Of a stretch of DNA of 13,598 nucleotides, positions 1-7,459 are shown in pieces. This stretch comes from Candidatus Aminicenantota bacterium (GTDB taxonomy: Bacteria > Acidobacteriota > Aminicenantia > UBA2199): positions 1 to 13,598 of the forward strand of contig JAUWNT010000052.1 of the NCBI GenBank assembly GCA_030612495.1. Reading direction: 5' to 3'. The first letter of the stretch is position 1; each line of letters opens with the position of its first letter. Below the pieces are notes generated by a model. The model ran no database searches, had not been told where the DNA came from, and saw only the letters and a program-made list of their open reading frames with translations. The position numbers and the translations under genes are program-made.

Positions 1-81
1 CCAGCTGGTCCTAAAGTATATTCAGTTCCTCCAGGCTATACTAAAAAAGATAAAATGTCTATGGAAGACATGAAAAAATAA
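1..81 (+). CDS. C-terminal end of an unidentified + strand protein (5' end outside window)
   Basis: Frame 1 is open from the first base to a TAA at 79-81, giving the last 26 residues of a protein. The readable tail contains VYSVPPGYTKK and ends MSMEDMKK. A 'VPPGY..' segment followed by a short Met/Lys-rich tail resembles the end of DUF4412-type periplasmic or lipoprotein-sorting-like proteins, but this rests on a few residues and is only a guess. The gene converges on the TPR lipoprotein gene, with only 21 bases between the two stop codons. I see no strong terminator hairpin in that gap. That this is real coding sequence is likely but not certain, because the visible part is so short. Confidence 0.55.
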   Translation, partial: PAGPKVYSVPPGYTKKDKMSMEDMKK

Positions 82-102
82 TAGGTGATTTATATAAAAT
101 TG

Positions 103-1407
103 TTACTGTTCAATACTATTTAAAATCTTTTTAATTGATGTAAAAGCCTCAGCTGGAGATATATTAAGTGTGGAATTAAATTTATTCTCAGCATCAAGTC
201 TCATTATTTGAGAATTTATAAGAAACTTTATTATTTTATAGTTTTTATGAAGAGGAGATATATCTGGCGGCTCTACTATGTTTTCATAAGGAGTAAATCT
301 TATATCTAAACCGTAATTTTCTAAATACATTATTAAAGAATGAATAACAACTGCAAAATCACCTCTTGTAATTTTAATATTTTTAAATCTTCCAAAACTG
401 TGGTCAGCCCTTAGTTTCATAATGTTAAGAGTACATAATTTTATTATATAATCTTTTGCATAAGATCCAGTTATATCAGTTATTATAAGAGGGGTTTTCT
501 CAACTGTTAAATATTTATCAAAATAATACCCTATTAATGCAGCAAGATCCTCTCTGCTTATATCATCCTTAAAAAATATGTTTTTAAATTTTAGAGGTAA
601 TTTTATTTCATAGAACTTTACTTTCAAATCATTTATTTTATTTGTAATGTTAATATCACCAGGTTTTAATTCTGCTAATCTTTTATACACTATTATAGCA
701 GAATCAATTTTTTTCATTCTTTCATAATTTTCAGCAAGTTTAAACAATATATCCTCTTTGTTAGGAAATTTTTCAAGAATTTCCTCATAATACAACGAAG
801 ACTTTTCATATTCTCCTGCTTTATAATAAAAATCAGCAATCTTTAGCTTCAAATCAATTATTTCAGGAGAATACTTTGAAGCATTTTCTAATGACTGAAT
901 ATATTTTTTATCTCTGTTCTCAATTTTAAAGGCTTCTGCTTTCCTTAGAAAATATTCGGTTTGAGTAGATTTAATATACTCATACCTCACTTTTATCCAG
1001 ATATTATCCGGATATTTTATAAGCAGCCTTGAGTATATTTTAAATGCATTTTCTTTATCTTTCATTAATTCATACATAGAAGCAAGGCCTAACTCAGCAT
1101 TAAGAGAATCAGGGTTTAACTCAAGAGCTAACTTAAAATTCCGTCTTGCAAGATTTAATTTATTTTGAGCTAAAAATGCATATCCAAAACCAACATATAG
1201 TTTATCATCTTCTAAATTACTCTTCTCAAAATATTCGATTGCTTGTTTAGGGTCTCCCGCTTTTAGACTTTTCCACCCATCTATATAATAAGAATCATGG
1301 TATTCAGAACTATTTAATTCAGGAATATTAATGTCTGTTCTAACTTGAATTACTCTACTGCATCCTGTTAAAAACAGGACCAAAATAAATGCCATAAATA
1401 ATCTCAT
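103..1407 (-). CDS. TPR-repeat lipoprotein with C-terminal SLH-like region
   Basis: This is a 434-residue lipoprotein. Residues 1-16 form a short signal peptide ending in a lipobox LTGC, with Cys16 as the lipidation site and Ser at +2, which by the E. coli rule would allow sorting to the outer membrane. Residues about 40-130 and 185-260 contain TPR-like helical repeats (for example around G44-A56, A84-P99 and Y199-P215), a protein-protein interaction scaffold. Residues about 280-430 look like degenerate S-layer homology repeats: two stretches with a D-I start, a central 'I..L....IM.L.....F' pattern and an ITRGDFA- or ISPAEAF-type helix, plus a partial copy (ISREDLAAL) before them. The start codon shares ATGA with the hflX stop codon, so translation is probably coupled to hflX, and GGAGG at 1417-1421 supports this start. 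It is the last gene of the miaA-hflX group. The function is unknown; envelope scaffolding is an inference from the domains. Confidence 0.85.
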   Translation of the reverse strand: MRLFMAFILVLFLTGCSRVIQVRTDINIPELNSSEYHDSYYIDGWKSLKAGDPKQAIEYFEKSNLEDDKLYVGFGYAFLAQNKLNLARRNFKLALELNPDSLNAELGLASMYELMKDKENAFKIYSRLLIKYPDNIWIKVRYEYIKSTQTEYFLRKAEAFKIENRDKKYIQSLENASKYSPEIIDLKLKIADFYYKAGEYEKSSLYYEEILEKFPNKEDILFKLAENYERMKKIDSAIIVYKRLAELKPGDINITNKINDLKVKFYEIKLPLKFKNIFFKDDISREDLAALIGYYFDKYLTVEKTPLIITDITGSYAKDYIIKLCTLNIMKLRADHSFGRFKNIKITRGDFAVVIHSLIMYLENYGLDIRFTPYENIVEPPDISPLHKNYKIIKFLINSQIMRLDAENKFNSTLNISPAEAFTSIKKILNSIEQ

Positions 1408-2657
1408 TTCACATAACCTCCATATCTCTGTCTGAATTTTATCATTTTTTTCTTAGAACTTAAAACATCAATATACATTAAACCATCTTTTTTTGATTGA
1501 TTAACTATTATTGACCACTTTCTTATTGAATTAATATTAAATACATTTTCAGGAATAGCTATCATATATCTTTCATAATCTTTAAAATATTTGTTAAAAA
1601 TAATTTTTTTTAATTTCAATATTCCAATATTTTCTTTTGCAGAAATAAATACCTCATTTTTATCTGATTGGCTTAAAAAACTCGAATAATCTTCTAATAA
1701 GTCTATTTTGTTATAAACTGTAACTACTTTTATATTTGATATATTTATCTGTTCAAGGATTTTTTCTACTTCCCTTTTCTGGTTTAAATGTTCAGAATTT
1801 GAAACATCAACTATATGCAAAATTATATCTGATTGAATCATATCCTCAAAAGTAGCTTTAAAGGATTGTAAGAGTTCCCCTGGCATATCTCTTATAAAAC
1901 CAACTGTATCTGATAATAAGAAATAATATCCTGTCTTAATTTCACCCAAACTCACACGCCTCAATAAAGGATCTAAAGTTGAAAACAATTTCTCTGAAAT
2001 CGGTACATCTTCTGATGTTAATTGTTTAAAAAGAGTTGATTTACCTGCTGATGTATACCCAACAAGAGAGACAACAGGTACAGGATAAGATTTTCTTCCC
2101 TTTCTTTGAACATCTCTGTTCTTTCTAACCTTTACTAACCTCTTTTTAAGAACTGAAATCCTTTTTTTTATTCTTCTTCTATCTACTTCTAATTTTGTCT
2201 CTCCAGGTCCCCTTGTTCCTACTCCGCCTCCCAATCTGGATAGTTCAACTCCTTTGCCAGTCAATCTAGGAAGAAGGTATAGTAACTGAGCGAGTTCAAC
2301 CTGAAGCTTACCCTCAATAGATTTTGCACGAGTCGCAAAAATATCAAGTATTAATCTTGTTCTATCAATAACTTTAATTTTGAAATAATTCTCAAGGTTT
2401 CTCTGTTGGGTATTATTAAGGTAATTATAAAATACAATTAAATCAATATTTTTTAGATTTATTAGTTTTTTTATTTCTAAAACTTTTCCTTTACCAATAA
2501 GGTATTTTTTATCACAAGATTTCCTTTTCTGATAGAATAAATCATAAACCTTTGAACCAGCACTTTCTGTTAATAATTTTACCTCCTCAAGAATATAATC
2601 AATCTCATACTTATGTTGCTCCGGTTTAAATATTCCAGCTATTATTGATCTTTCCAT
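1404..2657 (-). CDS. hflX: GTPase HflX (ribosome-associated)
   Basis: HflX is a GTPase of the Obg-HflX superfamily that binds ribosomes and in several bacteria splits stalled or stressed 70S particles. The 417-residue length fits the family. The N-terminal HflX domain covers about residues 1-185. It includes the glycine-rich signature GGGVGTRGPGET at 143-154 and the following basic helix LEVDRRRIKKRI. The G domain has a P-loop GYTSAGKST (200-208, Ser where Asn is common), switch I FSTLDPLLRR (225-234), G3 DTVGF (250-254), G4 NKID (316-319) and an SA pair at 339-340. The ATG overlaps the end of miaA by 16 bases, with only a weak AAGAAG ribosome site upstream, so coupling to miaA translation is likely. 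The stop codon overlaps the start of the TPR lipoprotein gene. The neighbourhood matches the conserved miaA-hflX order, without the hfq gene seen in E. coli. Confidence 0.97.
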   Translation of the reverse strand: MERSIIAGIFKPEQHKYEIDYILEEVKLLTESAGSKVYDLFYQKRKSCDKKYLIGKGKVLEIKKLINLKNIDLIVFYNYLNNTQQRNLENYFKIKVIDRTRLILDIFATRAKSIEGKLQVELAQLLYLLPRLTGKGVELSRLGGGVGTRGPGETKLEVDRRRIKKRISVLKKRLVKVRKNRDVQRKGRKSYPVPVVSLVGYTSAGKSTLFKQLTSEDVPISEKLFSTLDPLLRRVSLGEIKTGYYFLLSDTVGFIRDMPGELLQSFKATFEDMIQSDIILHIVDVSNSEHLNQKREVEKILEQINISNIKVVTVYNKIDLLEDYSSFLSQSDKNEVFISAKENIGILKLKKIIFNKYFKDYERYMIAIPENVFNINSIRKWSIIVNQSKKDGLMYIDVLSSKKKMIKFRQRYGGYVK

Positions 2658-3568
2658 AAGTTCTTCTTAACAAACCCTTCAATATCAAAAAAATTCTCCG
2701 GTTTAAACCAATTGATATCCTTTTCCTGTTTAAACCAGGACAGCTGTCTCTTTGCAAAATTTTTTGAATGTTGTTTTATGAGTTTTTTAGCAGTTTCAAA
2801 ATCAATTTCATTATCCAAAAACATTAATATTTCTCTATATCCAATAGATTTAAAAGGAGGACAACTTAAAGGATATTTAGATCTTAGATATTTTACTTCA
2901 TTAACAAGTCCATTTTCAATCATCCTTTCGATTCTATACTCAATATTTTTATAAAGCTCTTCTCTTTGCATTAATAATCCAACTCTAATAAAACTATAAT
3001 CTTTATATGGAGTCTTTGTTCGTTTAAATATCTCTGATGGAGGGACTCCATTATTGTAATATATTTCCATTGCCCTAACAACTCTTTTCCTATCGTTTTT
3101 ACCTATCTTGTTTGCATAACACGGGTCAATATTTTCCAACTCTTCCCATAAATATTTAAGACCCTTTGTGTTAACAATATCATTTAAATATTCTCTCGAA
3201 ACCTTTTTTTCTTTTTTCTCCGGGAAAATACCTTTTATCATTGTTTTTAAATAAAGTGCAGTACCCCCACAAATAATAGGCTTTTTTCCTCTATTTATAA
3301 TATCTTCTGAAATTTTATAGGACATATCTAAAAAACTTGATGCATTAAATTGAGAACAATCTTTTACTATATCAATCAAAAAATGAGGAATACCTTTCAT
3401 ATTCTTATAGCTAATCTTATCCGTACCTATATCAAAATCATTATAGACCTGAATTGAGTCAGCGGAAATAATTTCTCCTTTTATTTCCTCTGCTAATCTT
3501 ATAGCAATTTCACTCTTCCCCACACCTGTTGGACCCAGGATTTGTACAATTTTTTTCTTAATTTTCAT
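2642..3568 (-). CDS. miaA: tRNA dimethylallyltransferase MiaA
   Basis: MiaA transfers a dimethylallyl group to N6 of adenosine 37 in tRNAs that read codons starting with U (i6A37), in the cytoplasm. The 308-residue length is normal. Visible family motifs are the P-loop GPTGVGKS (12-19), ISADSIQVY (34-42, where SADSRQVY is the usual form), DIGTDK (46-51), GIPHFLID (59-66), GGTALYLK (101-108, Ala where Gly is usual), NDRKRVVRAMEIY and, near the C-terminus, FAKRQLSWFK. The P-loop position supports the ATG at 3568, although no clear Shine-Dalgarno sequence precedes it. A 151-base gap separates it from the upstream DUF4388-like gene and holds a candidate promoter, so miaA probably begins a separate transcript with hflX and the TPR lipoprotein. 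Its last codons overlap hflX by 16 bases. Confidence 0.97.
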   Translation of the reverse strand: MKIKKKIVQILGPTGVGKSEIAIRLAEEIKGEIISADSIQVYNDFDIGTDKISYKNMKGIPHFLIDIVKDCSQFNASSFLDMSYKISEDIINRGKKPIICGGTALYLKTMIKGIFPEKKEKKVSREYLNDIVNTKGLKYLWEELENIDPCYANKIGKNDRKRVVRAMEIYYNNGVPPSEIFKRTKTPYKDYSFIRVGLLMQREELYKNIEYRIERMIENGLVNEVKYLRSKYPLSCPPFKSIGYREILMFLDNEIDFETAKKLIKQHSKNFAKRQLSWFKQEKDINWFKPENFFDIEGFVKKNLWKDQ

Positions 3569-3600
3569 ATTTTCTAAAATTTATTTGTATAATAGTATCT

Positions 3601-3630
3601 TTTATATTGTTTATACATATTAAGTGTAAA
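3601..3630 (-). promoter_or_regulatory. Candidate sigma70-type promoter for miaA
   Basis: On the - strand a TTTACA box (3625-3630) is followed after 18 bases by TATAAA (3601-3606), each a 5/6 match to consensus. Transcription would start near 3594, about 25 bases before the miaA ATG. The surroundings are so AT-rich that chance matches are likely, and a second TATTAT box lies slightly downstream. The position in the only sizeable gap before miaA is the main support. Confidence 0.35.
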
Positions 3631-3719
3631 AAGTTGCCAGATCACGTTTTATAAATTAAAACAAATATATAGAATTATTAATAGAATAAATAAAAAAAGC
3701 AACTGTTTCCTTTTTAAAA

Positions 3720-4832
3720 TCACATTCCTTTTGAATTTATCCATCTTAATATCTGTTGTTCATAATCTATTCCCAAATGTTTTTTTACTGCATAAATCTC
3801 TGCATATAGAATTTCTTCAAGTCCTTTCAAAAATTCAATACCTTGCTTTCCAAAATCATAATACCATACTGATTTCAAAATCATATCTTCCTCAAGTGTC
3901 CCATTTGCATTTAATTTGATTTTTTTTAAATAAAAAGGTAAAGCTCCTGCAATATTATTAACCTCTTTAAAAAGAATAGAGAGCGCAATTGGCCCTATTT
4001 CCTTTGATAATAATTTATAGATCATTTCATATTTCATATTATAATGTTTCAAAGCCTCTTCAAATGAGTTAAATAGTCTTAAACCTGAAATGTTCTCTTC
4101 AATGTTCACCTCTTTTTTCCCCATTCTTTTTCCTGAAATTATTTCAAGTATTAAGAACAGGTATAAGACCCTTAAAGTATCCTTTTCTAAAAGCTCACTT
4201 GCTTCAATTATTTTTTCAATTCCAGGAGTTTTTCTAACCAAATCAAGAATATGAATTTCATGAGCTTTAAGCTCTAAATCAGGTATTGTTTCAGTATGAA
4301 AGGGGTAAACATTTTTAATATCTCTAATCTGATTATTAATTACTTTATTTATATTAGTATTCCTCATCCCCTCAACAATAACAGATGGAATATCCATATC
4401 AAGTACTATATTTTCTTCAATATAATTATTATCCGTTAATATCTCATAATATCCCTCATGAATATTAAAAAGAGAAAATACAATATTTTTCAAATGATCC
4501 TGTTTATATTGCCACATTTCATCATAATTAAAATATCCAAGTTCTATTAAACCCCTTCTAAATCTTATCTTATTCTTCTTTACATATTCACCGTTTTTTT
4601 TTAATATTTTATTATTAATTAGATTTTCTCTTAATAAATATTTTTTAAAAGAATCTGTATCATCATTTGAAGATGCAAAAATAACCCTCTTATTTCTTAT
4701 AACTACAATTTTTTCATAATTTTTATTTTTTATTACCAGAGCTCCAGAAATCTCTTTTTTATCAATATTGTACAAAATAGCAGGGAAATCTATTTCTTTT
4801 AAATCTCCAGAAATTTGAAAATATTTATTCAT
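3720..4832 (-). CDS. DUF4388 (PATAN)-like protein of unknown function
   Basis: This 370-residue soluble protein has no signal peptide and no obvious membrane segment. Residues about 6-130 resemble the DUF4388/PATAN domain. It opens with SGDLKEIDFPAIL, has a strand pair around EISGALVI and KIVVIRNKRVIFASS, and then helices ending RRGLIELGYFNYDEM with a 'G.YEI' strand at 127-132. PATAN domains are often found in bacterial signalling and gliding/regulatory proteins. Residues 190-240 form a helical segment (EIHILDLVRKTPG) that could be a winged-helix-like or dimerisation part; the rest is not recognised. The ATG shares its first base with the purF TAA (TAATG), so it is co-transcribed with purF and probably coupled to it. 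No catalytic motif is visible. A regulatory or adaptor role is inferred only from the domain type. Confidence 0.8.
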   Translation of the reverse strand: MNKYFQISGDLKEIDFPAILYNIDKKEISGALVIKNKNYEKIVVIRNKRVIFASSNDDTDSFKKYLLRENLINNKILKKNGEYVKKNKIRFRRGLIELGYFNYDEMWQYKQDHLKNIVFSLFNIHEGYYEILTDNNYIEENIVLDMDIPSVIVEGMRNTNINKVINNQIRDIKNVYPFHTETIPDLELKAHEIHILDLVRKTPGIEKIIEASELLEKDTLRVLYLFLILEIISGKRMGKKEVNIEENISGLRLFNSFEEALKHYNMKYEMIYKLLSKEIGPIALSILFKEVNNIAGALPFYLKKIKLNANGTLEEDMILKSVWYYDFGKQGIEFLKGLEEILYAEIYAVKKHLGIDYEQQILRWINSKGM

Positions 4833-6304
4833 TAATACTTTAAAGCTAAATCCAAATGTTTTGACATATATTCTCTTTCCTCTTCAATCTGTTCCAGCAT
4901 ATGTTTAGAAACATCTCCTGTAGGATATATGCCAGTAAAACATGCCATACAAAAGGATTTAATCCTTTTATTCTGTTTTCTAACAGCATCTTGCATATCC
5001 TTTATATCTTGATAAATCACTTTATCGGCACCAATTTTATTAGCTATCTGCTCAGGAGTTGAATTTGCAGCAATAAATTCCCCTTTTGTCTGCATATCAA
5101 TACCATAAACACATGGATTTTTTAAAGGCGCAGAATAAGAAGCAAAATATATTTTTTTTGCACCGGTAGCTCTTACCATCCGGATAATAGACCTCGAAGT
5201 ATTGCCTCTTACTATTGAATCATCAATCAGTAAAACATTCTTATTCCTAAAAACATCTGCTATTGCATTCAATTTATAGTTTATGGATTCTTTTCTAAGA
5301 TCATCACCTGCCATAATAAAGGTTCTTCCTATATATCTATTTTTCACAAGCCCTTCTCTGTATTTTATATCCAAAATTCTTGCTACTTCAATTGCTGCTG
5401 CTCTTGCAGAATCAGGAACAGGAACAATAACATCAATTGGAAGCTTTATTTCCTTTATTTTTTTTGCTAATTTTTTACCTAATTCTACTCTTGATTTATA
5501 AACATTAATTTTATCTAAATATGAATCAGGTCTCGCAAAATATATATATTCAAAAATACATGGTCTGTGAGGCTTATTTAATATTTTTTTCTCATAAACT
5601 TTCCTATTTTTGTCAATAAATATAGCAGAACCTGGCTCCAGGTCTTTAATACTTTTGAAACCTAAAACATCAAGCGAAACACTCTCAGAAGCAAATGCAA
5701 ATGAAGGTACCAACTTATCTCTATTAACTCCAAACAATAGAGGCCTTAATCCAAATGGATCTCTGAAAGCCAACATACCCTTATCAGCAATATAAATAAC
5801 AACCGAATAACTTCCTTTCGCTTTTCTATATACATATCTTACAGCATTAAAAACAATCTCAGGGGTAAATTCTTTTGATTTAAACTTCTCAAGATACTCA
5901 GCAAAAATATTTAAAATTGCCTCAACATCACAATTTGAATTGATAATTTTATGAGATTTTTCAAATAGCTCTCGCTTAAGTTCGAGAAAATTTGTTAAAT
6001 TACCATTGTGAGCACCAGCAATCCCATAAGGGTAATTAATCCAGAAAGGCTGAGCATCTTCTACAGAACCTTCTCCAACTGTAGGATATCTAGTATGAGC
6101 AATACTAATATTCCCTTTCAACCTTGCTATATTTCTATGATCAAAGATATCTCTGACTAAACCATTTCCCTTTTTCATATGAAATCTACCATTATAGGTT
6201 AAAATACCTGCTGAATCCTGGCCTCTATGTTGAAGTGTTAGAATCCCCTTATAAACTTTCGTAATAACCTCTTCATAATCATAAATCCCAATTACACCAC
6301 ACAT
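4832..6304 (-). CDS. purF: Amidophosphoribosyltransferase (glutamine-PRPP amidotransferase)
   Basis: PurF makes 5-phosphoribosylamine from PRPP and glutamine, the first committed step of purine synthesis. The 490-residue protein starts MCGVIGIY, so Cys2 becomes the N-terminal glutamine-hydrolysing nucleophile once Met is removed, and there is no propeptide of the Bacillus type. Glutaminase motifs include LQHRGQDSAGI (24-34), HTRYPTVG (70-77) and AHNGNLTN (98-105). The phosphoribosyltransferase domain has the PRPP loop LLIDDSIVRGNTS (358-370). Cys249, Cys398, Cys452 and Cys455 match the four ligands of the [4Fe-4S] cluster known from Bacillus PurF, so this is an iron-sulfur-type enzyme. The usual RTFI(M/Q)PTQ..R segment reads RTFIMAGDDLR here. 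A GAAGG ribosome site (6311-6315) and a good promoter lie directly upstream. The stop codon shares one base with the following DUF4388-like gene. Confidence 0.98.
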   Translation of the reverse strand: MCGVIGIYDYEEVITKVYKGILTLQHRGQDSAGILTYNGRFHMKKGNGLVRDIFDHRNIARLKGNISIAHTRYPTVGEGSVEDAQPFWINYPYGIAGAHNGNLTNFLELKRELFEKSHKIINSNCDVEAILNIFAEYLEKFKSKEFTPEIVFNAVRYVYRKAKGSYSVVIYIADKGMLAFRDPFGLRPLLFGVNRDKLVPSFAFASESVSLDVLGFKSIKDLEPGSAIFIDKNRKVYEKKILNKPHRPCIFEYIYFARPDSYLDKINVYKSRVELGKKLAKKIKEIKLPIDVIVPVPDSARAAAIEVARILDIKYREGLVKNRYIGRTFIMAGDDLRKESINYKLNAIADVFRNKNVLLIDDSIVRGNTSRSIIRMVRATGAKKIYFASYSAPLKNPCVYGIDMQTKGEFIAANSTPEQIANKIGADKVIYQDIKDMQDAVRKQNKRIKSFCMACFTGIYPTGDVSKHMLEQIEEEREYMSKHLDLALKY

Positions 6305-6327
6305 TTTTGACCTTCTTTTTAGTTTTA

Positions 6328-6356
6328 CTTATAACTTTAATCTACTCAAAAGTCAA
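6328..6356 (-). promoter_or_regulatory. Promoter for purF and the DUF4388-like gene
   Basis: In the 63 bases between the tRNA and purF, the - strand carries TTGACT (6351-6356), a 17-base spacer, and TATAAG (6328-6333). Each is a 5/6 match at the optimal spacing. The predicted start near 6321 leaves a leader of about 17 bases containing the GAAGG ribosome site. The leader is too short for a riboswitch or attenuator, and I see no clear operator palindrome. Confidence 0.6.
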
Positions 6357-6367
6357 GCTTATCTATA

Positions 6368-6438
6368 TGGAGCCAGGCGGAGTCGAACCGCCATTCCAGC
6401 CTTGCGAAGGCTGTGTTCTCCCATTAAACCATGGCCCC
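6368..6438 (-). tRNA. tRNA-Ala, anticodon CGC
   Basis: The 71-base sequence folds into a full cloverleaf. The acceptor stem is GGGGCCA/TGGCTCC with a G3.U70 wobble pair, the main alanine identity element, and the discriminator is A73 (6368). The D stem GTTT/GAAC has a short 7-base loop containing GGG. The anticodon stem CAGCC/GGCTG encloses loop TTCGCAA, which gives anticodon CGC reading codon GCG. The T arm is GGCGG-TTCGACT-CCGCC. CCA is not encoded. The first 15 bases double as the last four sense codons and stop codon of the upstream PfkB kinase gene. I found no separate promoter just upstream, so the tRNA may be processed from the kinase-pan transcript. Confidence 0.95.
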
Positions 6439-7440
6439 CTCATTTTTCCCTAATTCATTAGTTTCTATATTCTTAATAAGGCCCTTGATTCCATCCCACA
6501 CCTTTCCTTCTATTCTTGCTCCAAGAATCTCAACTACTTTTGCTCCGAGAACAGAACCAATTCTACCACATACATCTACTGGGTATCCATTCGTTAGTCC
6601 ATAAAAGAACCCAGCCGCATATAAATCACCAGCTCCAGTGGTATCAAGTGTATTAACATTCATAGGAGGAATTTTATATTTAATATTATTAAACTTAACT
6701 AAAGAACCCTGGTTACCACATTTTACAATTGCAATTTTACAATTTTTTGCAATTTCATCAATAGCATCCTCGGAATTGTTTTTATCTGTAAAAACTCTTG
6801 CCTCATCCTCATTTGCAAATACAATATCAACGTAATTCTTTATTAAATCTTTTATAAAACTTTTATTCTCTCCAACTATATTAAAACTTGAAAGATCAAT
6901 TGAAATTTCCACTCCATTATATTTGGCAAAACTCAAAGCGCTTTTTATAAGATCTTTATTTTGTACTAAATAGCCTTCAATATGAAAATAATCATAACCT
7001 TCAAACAATTTCTCATTTAAATCATATTTATTTAACTCAATTGCAGCACCTAAATATGTTGCGCAGGTTCTCTCCGAATCTTTAGATATCAAAACAATGC
7101 ATTTACCTGTATCTTCAATACCTTTAAAAAGATTTGTTTTTATTTTATTTAGATTCATATCATATTTAAAAAAGGAACCAAATTCATCATCACCAATTTT
7201 TCCAATATACCCAGTTGAAACTCCTAAATAAGCCAATCCATTTATAGTATTAGCAGCTGAGCCACCGGAAGATTGTTGTCTCTTTAATAATTTAGTTCCA
7301 TCTATTATTGAATTCATCCTCTCTTTATCAATAAGAGTCATACTGCTTTTTTCCAGACCAAGCATTGATAAAAATTCATCATCCTCTATTCTAACAAGAA
7401 TATCAACCAATGCATTTCCCATACCCAAAACTTTTTTCAT
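6424..7440 (-). CDS. PfkB-family sugar kinase, adenosine kinase-like
   Basis: This is a 338-residue ribokinase/PfkB-fold kinase that uses ATP to phosphorylate a sugar or nucleoside. The N-terminus (GMGNALVDILVR) and the segment ERTCATYLGA (123-132) are most like the bacterial/archaeal adenosine kinase-like branch, so adenosine or a related nucleoside is the likeliest substrate. The first PfkB signature is SSGGSAANTINGLAYLG (57-73). The second is DTTGAGDLYAAGFFYG (266-281), with Asp272 as the expected catalytic base. The start chosen is the ATG at 7440, because GGAGA lies 7 bases upstream and the family N-terminus begins there. The in-frame ATG at 7494 would overlap panD and add 18 unrelated residues. 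At the 3' end, the last four sense codons and TAA are the first 15 bases of tRNA-Ala. It follows panD by 19 bases in the pan operon. Confidence 0.92.
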   Translation of the reverse strand: MKKVLGMGNALVDILVRIEDDEFLSMLGLEKSSMTLIDKERMNSIIDGTKLLKRQQSSGGSAANTINGLAYLGVSTGYIGKIGDDEFGSFFKYDMNLNKIKTNLFKGIEDTGKCIVLISKDSERTCATYLGAAIELNKYDLNEKLFEGYDYFHIEGYLVQNKDLIKSALSFAKYNGVEISIDLSSFNIVGENKSFIKDLIKNYVDIVFANEDEARVFTDKNNSEDAIDEIAKNCKIAIVKCGNQGSLVKFNNIKYKIPPMNVNTLDTTGAGDLYAAGFFYGLTNGYPVDVCGRIGSVLGAKVVEILGARIEGKVWDGIKGLIKNIETNELGKNEGAMV

Positions 7441-7447
7441 ATAAATA

Positions 7448-7452
7448 TCTCC
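7448..7452 (-). promoter_or_regulatory. Ribosome binding site fixing the PfkB kinase start
   Basis: GGAGA on the - strand stands 7 bases before the ATG at 7440. The competing in-frame ATG at 7494 lies inside panD. This site supports the shorter 338-residue kinase. Confidence 0.75.
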
Positions 7453-7459
7453 ATTTAAT

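Noticed and set aside
82..102. Bidirectional terminator between the convergent genes at the left edge
   Set aside because: The 21-base gap has no GC-rich inverted repeat. The ATTG/CAAT match nearby has only 4 pairs.
2712..2954. + strand ORF opposite miaA
   Set aside because: It is antisense to a clearly conserved gene and its translation has no recognisable motif. The other + strand ORFs at 3731-3919, 5283-5501, 5610-5795 and 6638-6835 are rejected for the same reason.
3692..3715. Possible terminator after the DUF4388-like gene
   Set aside because: The - strand reads AAAAAG, a 10-base loop, then CTTTTTTT. The stem is almost all A-U with a single G-C pair, so it is too weak to call, although the position is right.
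3569..3719. Small RNA, riboswitch or small gene in the 151-base gap before miaA
   Set aside because: The region is very AT-rich with no stable hairpins or conserved motif that I recognise. Only a candidate promoter could be supported.
6368..6438. tRNA as an attachment site for an integrated element
   Set aside because: No integrase gene and no second copy of the tRNA 3' end are present in the window, and the flanks are core genes.
6439..6520. Dedicated promoter for tRNA-Ala
   Set aside because: The - strand has AT-rich TATAGA- and TATTAA-like words but no -35 box at a fitting distance.
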